Source of the DNA: Mycobacterium pseudokansasii
GTDB taxonomy: Bacteria > Actinomycetota > Actinomycetes > Mycobacteriales > Mycobacteriaceae
Length of the DNA: 64,000 nt
Direction: 5' to 3'
Assembly: GCF_900566075.1 (NCBI RefSeq)
Contig: NZ_UPHU01000002.1
Location: forward strand, 53,446 to 117,445
Positions within the stretch are counted from its first letter, which is position 1, and every line of letters begins with the position of its first letter. Shown in pieces: positions 50,985 through 58,770 of the stretch. The notes beneath the pieces are model-generated. The model made no database searches and was not told the DNA's origin. It was given only the letters and a program-made list of their open reading frames with translations. The position numbers and the translations under genes were made by a program.

Positions 50985-51278
50985 CTAGAAATTCAGCTTG
51001 AGTTCGGCGGCTGCTACGTCTTTGGGATCCGGATAGTGGCCATCACCATTGGGCTGATTGGACAAGTACCGGTCATGTGCCACGTCGGCCACGGCCACTA
51101 CCCGGTCACCCAAGGTGTAGGAATCCCAGCGCCGGACCGCATCCGAGAGCAGGCGCACTCCCACGACACACCCGTTGTCACCTACCTCCACGGCCACAGT
51201 GCGCTTCGCCGATACCGCCGAGGCGACCACGCGAACATCCCGGACCGCCGCTTCATCCTCCTCAGCAAGGTCTTCCAC
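50985..51278 (-). CDS. YbaB/EbfC-like small protein (EspL-type)
   Basis: The 97-residue protein has an N-terminal acidic helix and a strand-strand core (RTVAVEVGDNGCVVGVRLLS) with AVRRWDSYTLGDRVVAVADV following. This is the pattern of YbaB/EbfC-like proteins associated with ESX loci, such as EspL. It is shorter than usual. GTG 51278 follows GGAAGGGG. A chaperone or DNA-binding role for ESX substrates is possible. Assignment is by pattern only. Confidence 0.55.
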   Translation of the reverse strand: MEDLAEEDEAAVRDVRVVASAVSAKRTVAVEVGDNGCVVGVRLLSDAVRRWDSYTLGDRVVAVADVAHDRYLSNQPNGDGHYPDPKDVAAAELKLNF

Positions 51279-51377
51279 CGCTGCCCCTTCCGGACGCCAA
51301 ATAAACCAATACCACTCAGTCTACACATAGATAAGCAATCGTGAACAGTGATCATGCAGGATGGCGGCTCACTCTCG

Positions 51378-51599
51378 TTATCTCGCGGTCTCAAACTGCG
51401 CCGGCGGCCAGCCACGATTCAGGAGAACTCCGGTCCAATAGTGCCGACTAGCGCTCGCGCTCACTTGCCATTCGCCAGCGTTGGATACGCTCCCATGTGG
51501 TTCTCCCGCCAGTCGATCGCCTCGCCGCCGGGCGGCCAACCCCATCTCATGCGAGAGCTCAATGCCATCCAGCACTTCTAACAGGTGGTGAGCACGCAA
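51378..51599 (-). CDS. Doubtful 73-aa ORF between EspK-like and YbaB-like genes
   Basis: A GTG-initiated minus-strand frame (MRAHHLLEVLDGIELSHEMG...) occupies part of the ~430-bp gap and is co-directional with the operon. No ribosome site is seen and the protein has no known motif. Codon choice looks acceptable, so it is listed as possible only. Confidence 0.25.
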   Translation of the reverse strand: MRAHHLLEVLDGIELSHEMGLAARRRGDRLAGEPHGSVSNAGEWQVSASASRHYWTGVLLNRGWPPAQFETAR

Positions 51600-51608
51600 A
51601 CTGTTGCT

Positions 51609-51653
51609 GCACTGGCCAAGTCGCCCCAGCGACTGCCGCGACTTGGCCAGTGC
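51609..51653. terminator. Perfect 16-bp stem hairpin after the EspK-like gene
   Basis: GCACTGGCCAAGTCGC (51609-51624) and GCGACTTGGCCAGTGC (51638-51653) form a 16-bp stem with a 13-nt loop, about 55 bp past the stop codon of the 849-residue protein. There is no T run. It probably terminates or processes the operon mRNA so that upstream and downstream genes differ in dosage. Confidence 0.6.
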
Positions 51654-51708
51654 GGCGAGCGAACCGCCCGGACCAACGGCGTATCAGAGCCATCTGCTGG
51701 GTTCTCAC

Positions 51709-54258
51709 TCATGCTGTCCGCCGGGGAAACTGCTGGATCTGTTGCTCAATTGCGCTGACCATCGCCGCCACCACCGACCCGAAACCGGCCTGCACACCGC
51801 AATAAGCGATTTCTGCCAGCGGCGGAACGGAACCGCCCCTCCATAACTGGACAAGCTCGACCACCCGACCCACATGGTAGAAGTGGCCGTACCACACGAC
51901 GCTCTGGTGATACAGCTCCGAACCATCGCAATCCCGTGGCGCGCGCGAATCCGGCGACAGAAGATCACTGCCGTAACGTCGATAAGCCAACTCGTCATAC
52001 AACTTCCACGACACCTCATCGGCGGTTCCGCGCTGCACCGAGGCCAAAATATTGCCCTCATCGGCGGTCGCCAATGGCTCGCCAGTTGGATCCGGTTGAG
52101 CCGCTGCCTGGATAACCGCGGCCGTCAACTGGGCAGCCGCATAGGCCGAAAGATGGCCATCTTTGGCATCAATAGCCGAAACGCGTTGCGCGAGAACGGG
52201 ATCAAGAGCCGCAAGCCGGTGCTGATGCGCGCCATCCAGAGATGGCGCCGCGGGAACCAAATACAGAGCATCGATATGCTGGAATCCGGCAAAGTCCGCC
52301 ACCCCGGCAGGCCTATCCGGCCGCAACTCCGTGGTCACCATCGCCGAAATCGACGCCCCGACAACTCTTTTCTGCAAGTGCTCGAAGTGATCCACCAGAA
52401 TCTTCGACGGCTTCTGACAGCCCATCCACCCGTGCGCCCAGCCGAACGGCAACGCCGGATCAACCACCGCCAACCGCGCAGTGGCCGGCAGGAACACCGT
52501 CGCCGGTAGATAACTGCCACCCCCGAGGCTGCTGGCCACCAACACCTGCGAACCCACCGGAGTCTTGACCACGCTCACCGCCCACGCAATCGGCGCCGGC
52601 CAACGCTCACATCCCCGCACCAGCCCACCCAACACCCGCTGCGCCAATAACAGGTCTGGATTAACTTCCTCCCCGAGCGCCGCCACACCAGGAGCGGACA
52701 CACTCGACCCAGCACCACCGGCCACTAGCGGTCCCGGCGCGGGGCCGCCACCGGTCGAACCGGACGACGGGCCGGCGGCCGTCGGTGCCGTTGACGCACT
52801 ACCTGCACCAGCAGCGCTAGCCGCACCTGCTCCCGGTGCACTGTAGGGAGCCAACGGCGCCGCACCGCCCATCGCGGGCGGCGGCATCATCTGCGTACCG
52901 CCACCGCTCGACGATCCCGATGAACTCCCAAGGCCAGCATCGCCCCCTGGCCCCGACAGCGGGACGCCGGCCAGGCCACTCCCGAACGCTGGAGCACCCC
53001 CGACCTGCTGAGTGGGCAGCCCCTGCTGCGTCACCGACTGCTGAGACACCGGAGAACCCAAGTTCGACAGGGCATTCCCACCCCCGGTAGCACTCATGCC
53101 CGACGCCAACCCCGACTGAAAACTCGATCCCACATTCGACATCGGAGACGCCGCAGCCGATGAAGCCGGCATAGAAGGTGCCGAGGGCATCGACGACGCG
53201 GGGGAAGTCGGCATCAACGACCCCATACCCGACGGTGGCTTGAAAGCCGAGCCCAGCCCCGACACGCTCGAACCGCCGCCACCGCTCCCGCCACTCTGGC
53301 CACCACCAGCCGCACCGCTCATCGCCTGCGGCAACTGGCCGAGCATCGGGGGCGCGCCCTCGGTGCCCGGTCGATAGGTCCGGGTGGCATCCCCTGCAGG
53401 CGACGAGGCTGCTGCCGGTGGCTCGGCACCCGGAGCGCCCGTCGGGTCTTTGGGCGTTCTCGAAGCCTCCGGCGGCGTTCCATCCGCGGGGTTGCCCACC
53501 GACGCTGGATCAGCACCGTCCTCCGGGGTGCGCGATGCCTCCCCATTTTTCGGCGTCCGCTTAGCTTCGGGTTCTTTGCCGTCCTTGCCGTCTTTGGCGC
53601 CGTCTTTTGTTTCTGGCGTTCTGGGCACGTCTAGTGGGATCGTGAAATTTGCCGCATGGATGGCGCTTGTCGCTTTACCGGTGGCTTCTGATGTGGAGGT
53701 TTCAGCGAGTCCGTTGTAGCGCGTCCAAACATCCATTGCGGCAACAGGATCGCGGTTGCGGACCGCTTCGTTGAACTCTTCTTCCCCGGCTTCGGCGAGG
53801 TTGTCGATTCGCCCCTGTAATCCCTTGATATGGCCGAGCGCTTGTGCGGCTGCGGTGGCCGCCGCAGTGTGCTTGTCCTGGTGGTTACTCCAGGTCTGGA
53901 CGGTCGCGTCGTGAGAAGCCAGCAGCGCATCGCCCGCTTCACCGGTCAAAGCCGCGGCGAAGCGCGGCCGATAGTGGTCGTACGACGTATCGACAGCCTC
54001 GCCCAGGGCTTGAGCGACGTCTTGGTGGAACTGTTGAATACTCTCGAACGATTCACGCAGGTGCTCAGAGGGTCGCCACGCCCGCTTCAACGCCTGTCCG
54101 AATTCACCGCTCCCCAGCTCTGAGCCGGCCTCTTTCGCCACCGCCCCGGCTTCCGCCATGGCGCTGACACCGCTGGTGTAGAGCTGGTGGGCAATATAAG
54201 TACCTGCCTGCGCTGCCGCAGAAGCTCCTTCGCCCGCTCCCCCTGCTACAGACGCCAC
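51709..54258 (-). CDS. EspK-like large ESX-associated protein
   Basis: The 849-residue protein has a helical N-terminal domain (about 1-215) without a WxG motif. A long Pro/Gly/Ser/Ala low-complexity region with RTPK/RTPE repeats follows (about 220-560), and then a folded C-terminal domain (about 570-849) containing CERWPAPIAWAVSVVKTPVG and FGWAHGWMGCQKPSKILVDH. This three-part layout and size resemble EspK and other proteins carrying DUF5631/DUF5632-type domains in ESX loci; EspK interacts with EspB and EccCb1. GTG 54258 lies 3 bp from the upstream stop. The name is by analogy. Confidence 0.6.
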   Translation of the reverse strand: MASVAGGAGEGASAAAQAGTYIAHQLYTSGVSAMAEAGAVAKEAGSELGSGEFGQALKRAWRPSEHLRESFESIQQFHQDVAQALGEAVDTSYDHYRPRFAAALTGEAGDALLASHDATVQTWSNHQDKHTAAATAAAQALGHIKGLQGRIDNLAEAGEEEFNEAVRNRDPVAAMDVWTRYNGLAETSTSEATGKATSAIHAANFTIPLDVPRTPETKDGAKDGKDGKEPEAKRTPKNGEASRTPEDGADPASVGNPADGTPPEASRTPKDPTGAPGAEPPAAASSPAGDATRTYRPGTEGAPPMLGQLPQAMSGAAGGGQSGGSGGGGSSVSGLGSAFKPPSGMGSLMPTSPASSMPSAPSMPASSAAASPMSNVGSSFQSGLASGMSATGGGNALSNLGSPVSQQSVTQQGLPTQQVGGAPAFGSGLAGVPLSGPGGDAGLGSSSGSSSGGGTQMMPPPAMGGAAPLAPYSAPGAGAASAAGAGSASTAPTAAGPSSGSTGGGPAPGPLVAGGAGSSVSAPGVAALGEEVNPDLLLAQRVLGGLVRGCERWPAPIAWAVSVVKTPVGSQVLVASSLGGGSYLPATVFLPATARLAVVDPALPFGWAHGWMGCQKPSKILVDHFEHLQKRVVGASISAMVTTELRPDRPAGVADFAGFQHIDALYLVPAAPSLDGAHQHRLAALDPVLAQRVSAIDAKDGHLSAYAAAQLTAAVIQAAAQPDPTGEPLATADEGNILASVQRGTADEVSWKLYDELAYRRYGSDLLSPDSRAPRDCDGSELYHQSVVWYGHFYHVGRVVELVQLWRGGSVPPLAEIAYCGVQAGFGSVVAAMVSAIEQQIQQFPRRTA

Positions 54259-54261
54259 GGA

Positions 54262-54855
54262 TCAGCTCCCGTACGCCTTGCACAAATCCCACGCGTGCTG
54301 GTCTACAGCATTTGCCGCCTCTGCTGTCCACGTCTTGCTCGGCTCGATCGCCCCGACCCGGGGCTGATCGCTAAAGTTGGAAATCTGATCGCGAGCCATC
54401 TTCAGACTCTGAGCCACCGCGTCACGAATAGCGGTGTCAGCGTTAGGATTAGCGTATAAAGCTTCGGAAATATAATTGTAGCTCGGAAGGATGTCCCCGG
54501 TGCTCCTCTGCGGTGATGGCATGGCTCGGTAACCAGCAGCAAAGCGCGTGCATAGGTCGATGGTGGAGGCTTTGACCTGCTCGGCGGTCGGTGCCGGCGG
54601 GGCCGCGGCAGGTGGCGGTGGTGCTGCGGTGGTACCCGTCGCCATGTGGTTGCCGATCAGACCACCGATAACGCCTGCGGTGAGCACGGCTACCACCGCA
54701 ACTCCGATGACCGCCGCGATGTTGCCGCCCTTGCGCTTCCGCGGTGCGGGCGCGGGGTAGAACTGCGGCATCGGTGGGGTCGGCGGTGCGGGCGGCATGG
54801 CGCCACGGCCTGGGTAGGTCGCCACGGGAGGCGGGTAGGTGTGCTGGTCGGTCAT
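54262..54855 (-). CDS. Single-TM protein with Pro-rich N-terminus
   Basis: The 197 residues consist of a cytoplasmic Pro-rich segment (about 1-40), a KRKGG stop-transfer cluster, one transmembrane helix (IAAVIGVAVVAVLTAGVIGGLI, about 45-67), a Pro/Ala linker and an external helical domain with two Cys (IDLCTRFAAGYRAM, WDLCKAYG). This plan is common among actinobacterial wall-facing proteins. It is tightly packed in the ESX-P operon (3 and 4 bp gaps), so a role in ESX-P function or wall passage is likely. No family name can be given. Confidence 0.72.
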   Translation of the reverse strand: MTDQHTYPPPVATYPGRGAMPPAPPTPPMPQFYPAPAPRKRKGGNIAAVIGVAVVAVLTAGVIGGLIGNHMATGTTAAPPPPAAAPPAPTAEQVKASTIDLCTRFAAGYRAMPSPQRSTGDILPSYNYISEALYANPNADTAIRDAVAQSLKMARDQISNFSDQPRVGAIEPSKTWTAEAANAVDQHAWDLCKAYGS

Positions 54856-54859
54856 GGTC

Positions 54860-55147
54860 TTAGACCTCGATTCCGCTGATTCGTGCGGCGTTGGTTTCGT
54901 CGCTGCCGGTCATGATCGCCGCAGTGCCACCGTTGGCAGTGGCCACTCCGTTGACGTCGGTGGCTCTCATGGCGGTTAGGGCTTCGTGAGCCGCGGGCCA
55001 GTCGGCGACTGCCGCACTCAACGTCACCGACAGCGGATCAGTGCCGGGGGTGCAGATCGGGTGCACTGTGGGCTGCGTGGGGGCAGCAGAAAACCACCCT
55101 CCGGTGGTCGACCCCAGTTCGGGGACGTCTGTATGGATTGCGGCCAT
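54860..55147 (-). CDS. Small EspC/Esx-type candidate substrate of ESX-P
   Basis: The 95-residue protein ends in AAIMTGSDETNAARISGIEV, closely parallel to the end of the EspC-like protein at 57345 (RAIFTNTDDESAARINSVVD) and to the N-terminal domain end of the EspB-like protein. The first half is Pro/Thr-rich and less helical than usual. The position equivalent to Tyr in EspC (IYSEADE) is Met. Export by ESX-P as a partner protein is inferred from the shared motif. Confidence 0.62.
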   Translation of the reverse strand: MAAIHTDVPELGSTTGGWFSAAPTQPTVHPICTPGTDPLSVTLSAAVADWPAAHEALTAMRATDVNGVATANGGTAAIMTGSDETNAARISGIEV

Positions 55148-55216
55148 CTGACGTAGTCCCTTTCTGTTGCTCAGAAAAATGGTAACTGCCTGCGCTGACG
55201 CGTATTTTTCCGACGG

Positions 55217-55582
55217 TTAGCCCACGCCGCGCAGTGCCGCTGCGAATTCTGCGGCCACTGGATGCTGGGCGAACTCTTCGGGGATCTGGGTAAATTCCTC
55301 ACGGAATTCGACGGCCATCGCTTGGATTCCCGCGTATGTCCGTTCGGCGTTTTTGGCGATGGCGTCGTTCATGGCGTCTTCGAGCTCACCGACGGTGAGT
55401 TCTTCTTGCAGGCCCGTGCGGATATCGCAGCCGATGAGTCGGCCTCGCCCGTCATGGGTCAAGACGATGTCATCGTCGGGGTCGCCGGTCGCGGTGAACG
55501 CGGCCACCTTGTTTTCCCACCGGCAGATAGCGTCTAGCAGTTTGTCGATCATCTCTGAGGACTTCTCAGCTCGCGTGGCCAT
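55217..55582 (-). CDS. YbaB/EbfC-family protein (EspL-like)
   Basis: The 121-residue protein has a long N-terminal helix and a core strand pair (AAFTATGDPDDDIVLTHDGR, GRLIGCDIR) followed by a long helix (VGELEDAMNDAIAKNAER). This is the usual YbaB/EbfC layout, as in EspL next to espB in ESX-1. YbaB proteins bind DNA, but EspL stabilises ESX-1 substrates. It directly follows the EspB-like gene, which is the same neighbourhood. Confidence is moderate because motifs are weak in this family. Confidence 0.68.
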   Translation of the reverse strand: MATRAEKSSEMIDKLLDAICRWENKVAAFTATGDPDDDIVLTHDGRGRLIGCDIRTGLQEELTVGELEDAMNDAIAKNAERTYAGIQAMAVEFREEFTQIPEEFAQHPVAAEFAAALRGVG

Positions 55583-55642
55583 CGTCTTCTCTCCCTTAAC
55601 TGCGATATGCGTTGCGGTGCAACGACTTCCCCTTGATGTTGA

Positions 55643-57334
55643 TTACGTCTTCTTGTCTGGGGCGCGGCGTCGCCGCGTCTCACGACGTACCTCACCGAAA
55701 ACGGGTTCGGTGTTGGGCATGGGTCGCTCGACGACGCGGCGCCGCTCCTCGGATTTGCGGCCCTCATCCTGTTTGCCGCCCATGCCGCCGATCATCGGCG
55801 GCATCATGCCCAGCCCGCCACCGCTGGGCCCGCCCCCGGTGGGCCCGCCCGCGGTGGGCGAACCGACAGTGAGACCGGAGCCCACGGACGGTCCGACGGC
55901 GGGGCTAGAACTCGACATCGCAGCGCCACCGCCTCCCCCGCTGTCGCCGGCCCCTCCGGCGGGGCTGGTCCCGCCGCTGCCAAAGTCGCTGCCTGCGCCA
56001 TCGGATGGTGAACCAGAGCCGCCGGTATCAGGCATCGGCATCTCCGGGGTGCCCATATGAGGCATTCCGCCGCCCATACCGGGCAGCGAGGACAGGCTCG
56101 ACAGCGCCGAGAGCGGCGACGCACCGCCAAGGCCGTGGGTGACCTGACCGACCGCACCCGTGCCCGTTCCCATGATCATCCCCGCTACTTGGGCGAGCAT
56201 GCTCGCCGAATTCGGGTCGGCGCCGGCCAGCGGAGCCACCTGAGTGGGATTGCCCGGAGCCGCGGCAGCGCCGGCCGGGGGATGATCTGGGGAGCCGAGG
56301 TCGTCAGCGTTGTAGTCGCCTCCACTATGGTGCCCGCGTCCCTCGGTGGTGCCGTCGTGATCGCCACCTGATTCGGGGTGGCCGTGCGGGTTGAGGGTCT
56401 GGGCAGGTTCGTCGGGGTTGTGCACGATGGGCGGGGCGGGCTGCGGGGGCTTGGCGGCCCCGCTGATGGTCGGTGGTGCCGCGGTCGAGAAACCCTGCAT
56501 GGCGCTCATCGCGGCGGCACGCTTTTTGCTCAATTCTGTTGACAGCGCCTCCACCTGAGCTGCGTTGGCTCCCCCGCTGGTGTTGTAGTTGGCCAGAGCG
56601 ACTTGAAGGCGCTGACGCAGATCGGTGAACTCCTCGGGGCGTGGTGTACTCCGGATCAAGGTCTCGGTGTGCGTGGCTACATCGTCAGCGGCGCGGGCCA
56701 GCGCAAGGATCTGCGGGTGAAGACTGGACTCCAGCCAGTCGGCGTGTCTGGCGATGTTGGTGGCCGCTCGCTGTTGGCCGTCGACCCAGTTCTCAGCGAC
56801 CGACGTGCCGGTGCGGCGCGCCTCGTGGGCGGCACGCAGAACACTTGGGGCAAGAGTTTTGCGGATATTGGTGGCGAAGGTGCGCAGACTCTGGGGTCCG
56901 GGGCCTGAATGCACTTGCGCAGCAACCTGTTCCGCGGACATTGGCGGCGGTGTTGTCATGGTCGGAATGGTGGGCAGTGAGGGGGCCGGGAGTGCTGGAA
57001 GGTTCCCGGCTGACGGGCCTGCCGGTGCACCACCAGCCATGGGTGCGGACCCATCCATGATCCCGCCGATCGCGGCGGCATTCTCGTCGTCGGTGCCGGC
57101 GAGATCGGCGGCGGTGCCAGCGATGGCCATCCCACCAATGGCACGCTGTTGTCCAGCATGTTCATGCAGTAGATGCAGCGAATGAGACCACGCCGACAGC
57201 GCCCCGGACAGGTGAGCAGATACAGAGTCACCCGCAGCGGCCTGACACACCGAGGCCGGGGCATTCGGGTGCCCGGAGGCATCGAGCGCCCCGGCATCGG
57301 CCCGCAAGCCGTCCGGATCGACCCACAGATCCAT
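55643..57334 (-). CDS. EspB-like secreted protein
   Basis: The 563-residue protein begins with an EspC/PE-like helical pair (about 1-95) ending TAADLAGTDDENAAAIGG. A PPE-like helical bundle with NWVDGQQRAATNIARHADWL (WxG-type turn near 195) and ALANYNTSGG follows, and then a long Gly/Pro-rich region and a charged tail (KQDEGRKSEERRRVVERPMP). EspB has the same order: PE-like and PPE-like helices in one chain, a Gly-rich linker and a basic/acidic tail. EspB is exported by ESX-1 and cleaved by MycP1. The YxxxD signal position holds Leu here. Confidence 0.72.
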   Translation of the reverse strand: MDLWVDPDGLRADAGALDASGHPNAPASVCQAAAGDSVSAHLSGALSAWSHSLHLLHEHAGQQRAIGGMAIAGTAADLAGTDDENAAAIGGIMDGSAPMAGGAPAGPSAGNLPALPAPSLPTIPTMTTPPPMSAEQVAAQVHSGPGPQSLRTFATNIRKTLAPSVLRAAHEARRTGTSVAENWVDGQQRAATNIARHADWLESSLHPQILALARAADDVATHTETLIRSTPRPEEFTDLRQRLQVALANYNTSGGANAAQVEALSTELSKKRAAAMSAMQGFSTAAPPTISGAAKPPQPAPPIVHNPDEPAQTLNPHGHPESGGDHDGTTEGRGHHSGGDYNADDLGSPDHPPAGAAAAPGNPTQVAPLAGADPNSASMLAQVAGMIMGTGTGAVGQVTHGLGGASPLSALSSLSSLPGMGGGMPHMGTPEMPMPDTGGSGSPSDGAGSDFGSGGTSPAGGAGDSGGGGGAAMSSSSPAVGPSVGSGLTVGSPTAGGPTGGGPSGGGLGMMPPMIGGMGGKQDEGRKSEERRRVVERPMPNTEPVFGEVRRETRRRRAPDKKT

Positions 57335-57344
57335 GGTGGCGAAT

Positions 57345-57659
57345 CTACGCGTCCACGACGCTGTTGATCCGCGCTGCGGACTCGTCGTCGGTGTTGGTGA
57401 AAATCGCTCGGGTGTTGCTCAGGCGCCGTGCGTGACCGCGCGCATGCTCTGCCACGCGCTGGTAGGCCGCTTCGCGCGCCTGCATCTCGGCGTGCTTGGC
57501 CGCGACGAACGGCGCATAGGTGTCACCCACCGTGGCCTGAAGCTGCGCAAGGGTCATGTGGTGGCGTTGACCGTGAGCCTCCACCGCATCACCATAGGCA
57601 GCCCATTCGGCCGCGGCCTGGGCTGCGGCATCGGTGTCCAGGGAAATCGAGTCCGCCAT
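57345..57659 (-). CDS. EspC-like (DUF2580-type) small protein, first gene of the ESX-P locus
   Basis: The 104-residue protein is a helical hairpin with EWAAYGDAVEAHGQRHHMT and AAYQRVAEHARGHARRLSNT, ending AIFTNTDDESAARINSVVDA. In EspC the matching end reads KIYSEADEAW, so Phe stands at the Tyr position and Asp is kept. It lies 10 bp upstream of the EspB-like gene, so the two may be co-secreted. A site GTGGGAAC precedes the ATG. It is promoter-proximal for the whole locus. Confidence 0.7.
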   Translation of the reverse strand: MADSISLDTDAAAQAAAEWAAYGDAVEAHGQRHHMTLAQLQATVGDTYAPFVAAKHAEMQAREAAYQRVAEHARGHARRLSNTRAIFTNTDDESAARINSVVDA

Positions 57660-57689
57660 GTTGTTCCCACTTTCTCGTCACCTTGCATT

Positions 57690-57724
57690 AGATGCGTTTA
57701 CTCACTGCCTAGTGTGTAGCATCT
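57690..57724. promoter_or_regulatory. Imperfect dyad upstream of the ESX-P locus
   Basis: AGATGC...GCATCT flank TACTCACT/AGTGTGTA (one mismatch) around GCCT, a 35-bp dyad about 30 bp upstream of the first ESX-P gene and in the divergent gap to the ribbon-helix-helix gene. It is a good candidate operator; the plasmid's EspR-like, XRE or RHH proteins are possible ligands. Confidence 0.4.
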
Positions 57725-57921
57725 CTAGGTGGTGCGCAAGATTCGCATGAATTTGTCCCTACGTCGCGACTGTCTCACTGGGCTACACCGAGCATGGAAG
57801 AGGATCCACGTGACCTTGAGCGAGCCCCCGCGCCTCTGGCTTTTCCGGCAATACCGGTTTCCTCCGAGGGCCTCGGCGTGTCGGAGCCGTTTCCAGAAAT
57901 CGGCCATGCATGATCAGGCCC

Positions 57922-58359
57922 ATGACTGGAGTTGGTAGAAGAGGTCGCACGGGTCGTCCCTCACTCGGCGACCGCGCCATCATGACCGCCACGCTGCCCG
58001 GGATTGTCCTGCGGGCCGTCGACACCATCGCAGCCGACCACGGCGTCGATCGCGCCACTGTGTTGACCGACATCATCGTGTTCCACTACGACCGCCCCGA
58101 CCTGATGCGCCGCCTTCCGCAACGCCTCCTATTCGAAACCGCCAGAGAAACACAACTCAGCGACGAGGACCGCAAGATCGGACCTCACGTCAAAGTGCGG
58201 CCCCCCCGCGTAGTCGCCGACCTCATCGACGTCGACCACCTACATCTCGGCATCGAACGATCGACATACCTGGCGGACATTATCTGTCACCACATGGGCT
58301 ACCCCGAGCTCGTACGGGATACCGAGGTCCAGAAGGAGGGCTTGCCGCTGGCGATGTGA
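57922..58359 (+). CDS. Tandem ribbon-helix-helix DNA-binding protein
   Basis: The 145-residue protein contains two similar segments: PGIVLRAVDTIAADHGVDRATVLTDIIVFHY (about 28-58) and PRVVADLIDVDHLHLGIERS plus TYLADIICHHM (about 95-125). Each is a short strand followed by two helices with a turn at GxxR, the ribbon-helix-helix pattern. Fused tandem RHH modules are known in TraY of F-like plasmids; single ones act as Omega/ParG partition proteins. It is divergent from the ESX-P locus and upstream of the replication gene. Role as relaxosome, partition or repressor protein is open. ATG 57910 is an alternative start. Confidence 0.6.
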   Translation: MTGVGRRGRTGRPSLGDRAIMTATLPGIVLRAVDTIAADHGVDRATVLTDIIVFHYDRPDLMRRLPQRLLFETARETQLSDEDRKIGPHVKVRPPRVVADLIDVDHLHLGIERSTYLADIICHHMGYPELVRDTEVQKEGLPLAM

Positions 58360-58466
58360 CACACACCGCCCGGCTCCCCCCGCATAGGGACGCCATGTCT
58401 TGAATCTGCGCCGGGCATATGTGACATCTGAATAGCTGGTGTGCGGAGAACCGCTCAAATGACGAA

Positions 58467-58486
58467 GGCCCCGCCTAAGCGGGGCC
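58467..58486. terminator. Hairpin terminator after the ribbon-helix-helix gene
   Basis: GGCCCCGC (58467-58474) and GCGGGGCC (58479-58486) form a perfect 8-bp G/C stem with a CTAA loop. It lies about 107 bp after the stop of the tandem RHH gene and separates it from the replication gene. Confidence 0.65.
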
Positions 58487-58770
58487 ACGTCGAGAGTTTG
58501 AAGTCAAGGGCCAACTCGGCTTCAGGTTCTCACACCCAATTCCCCGAAGGGACTGTCTTTGCACGACAGCTCTCACGGTAGCGCATTTCCTGTCAACAGA
58601 ACAATGAACGACACGAAATGTGTAAACCGTGTCCAAACGTTTACCCAGCTCACTTGCGTCTCGCAGGCAACGACGCATCGGGCATGGTGGCACGCCGCCT
58701 GCCGGCCACAGTCGGTGCCCTCTATAGCTTTGCTGAACTCACACGGTGAGGTTCTGCCGGGGCTTCGGCA
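58487..58770. promoter_or_regulatory. Upstream region of the replication gene
   Basis: No gene is visible in these 284 bp. The segment is lower in G+C than its surroundings and holds a dyad GTAAAC (58622-58627)/GTTTAC (58639-58644) and the palindrome AAACGTTT (58635-58642). It probably contains the rep promoter and possibly origin elements. No iteron series was recognised. Confidence 0.35.
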
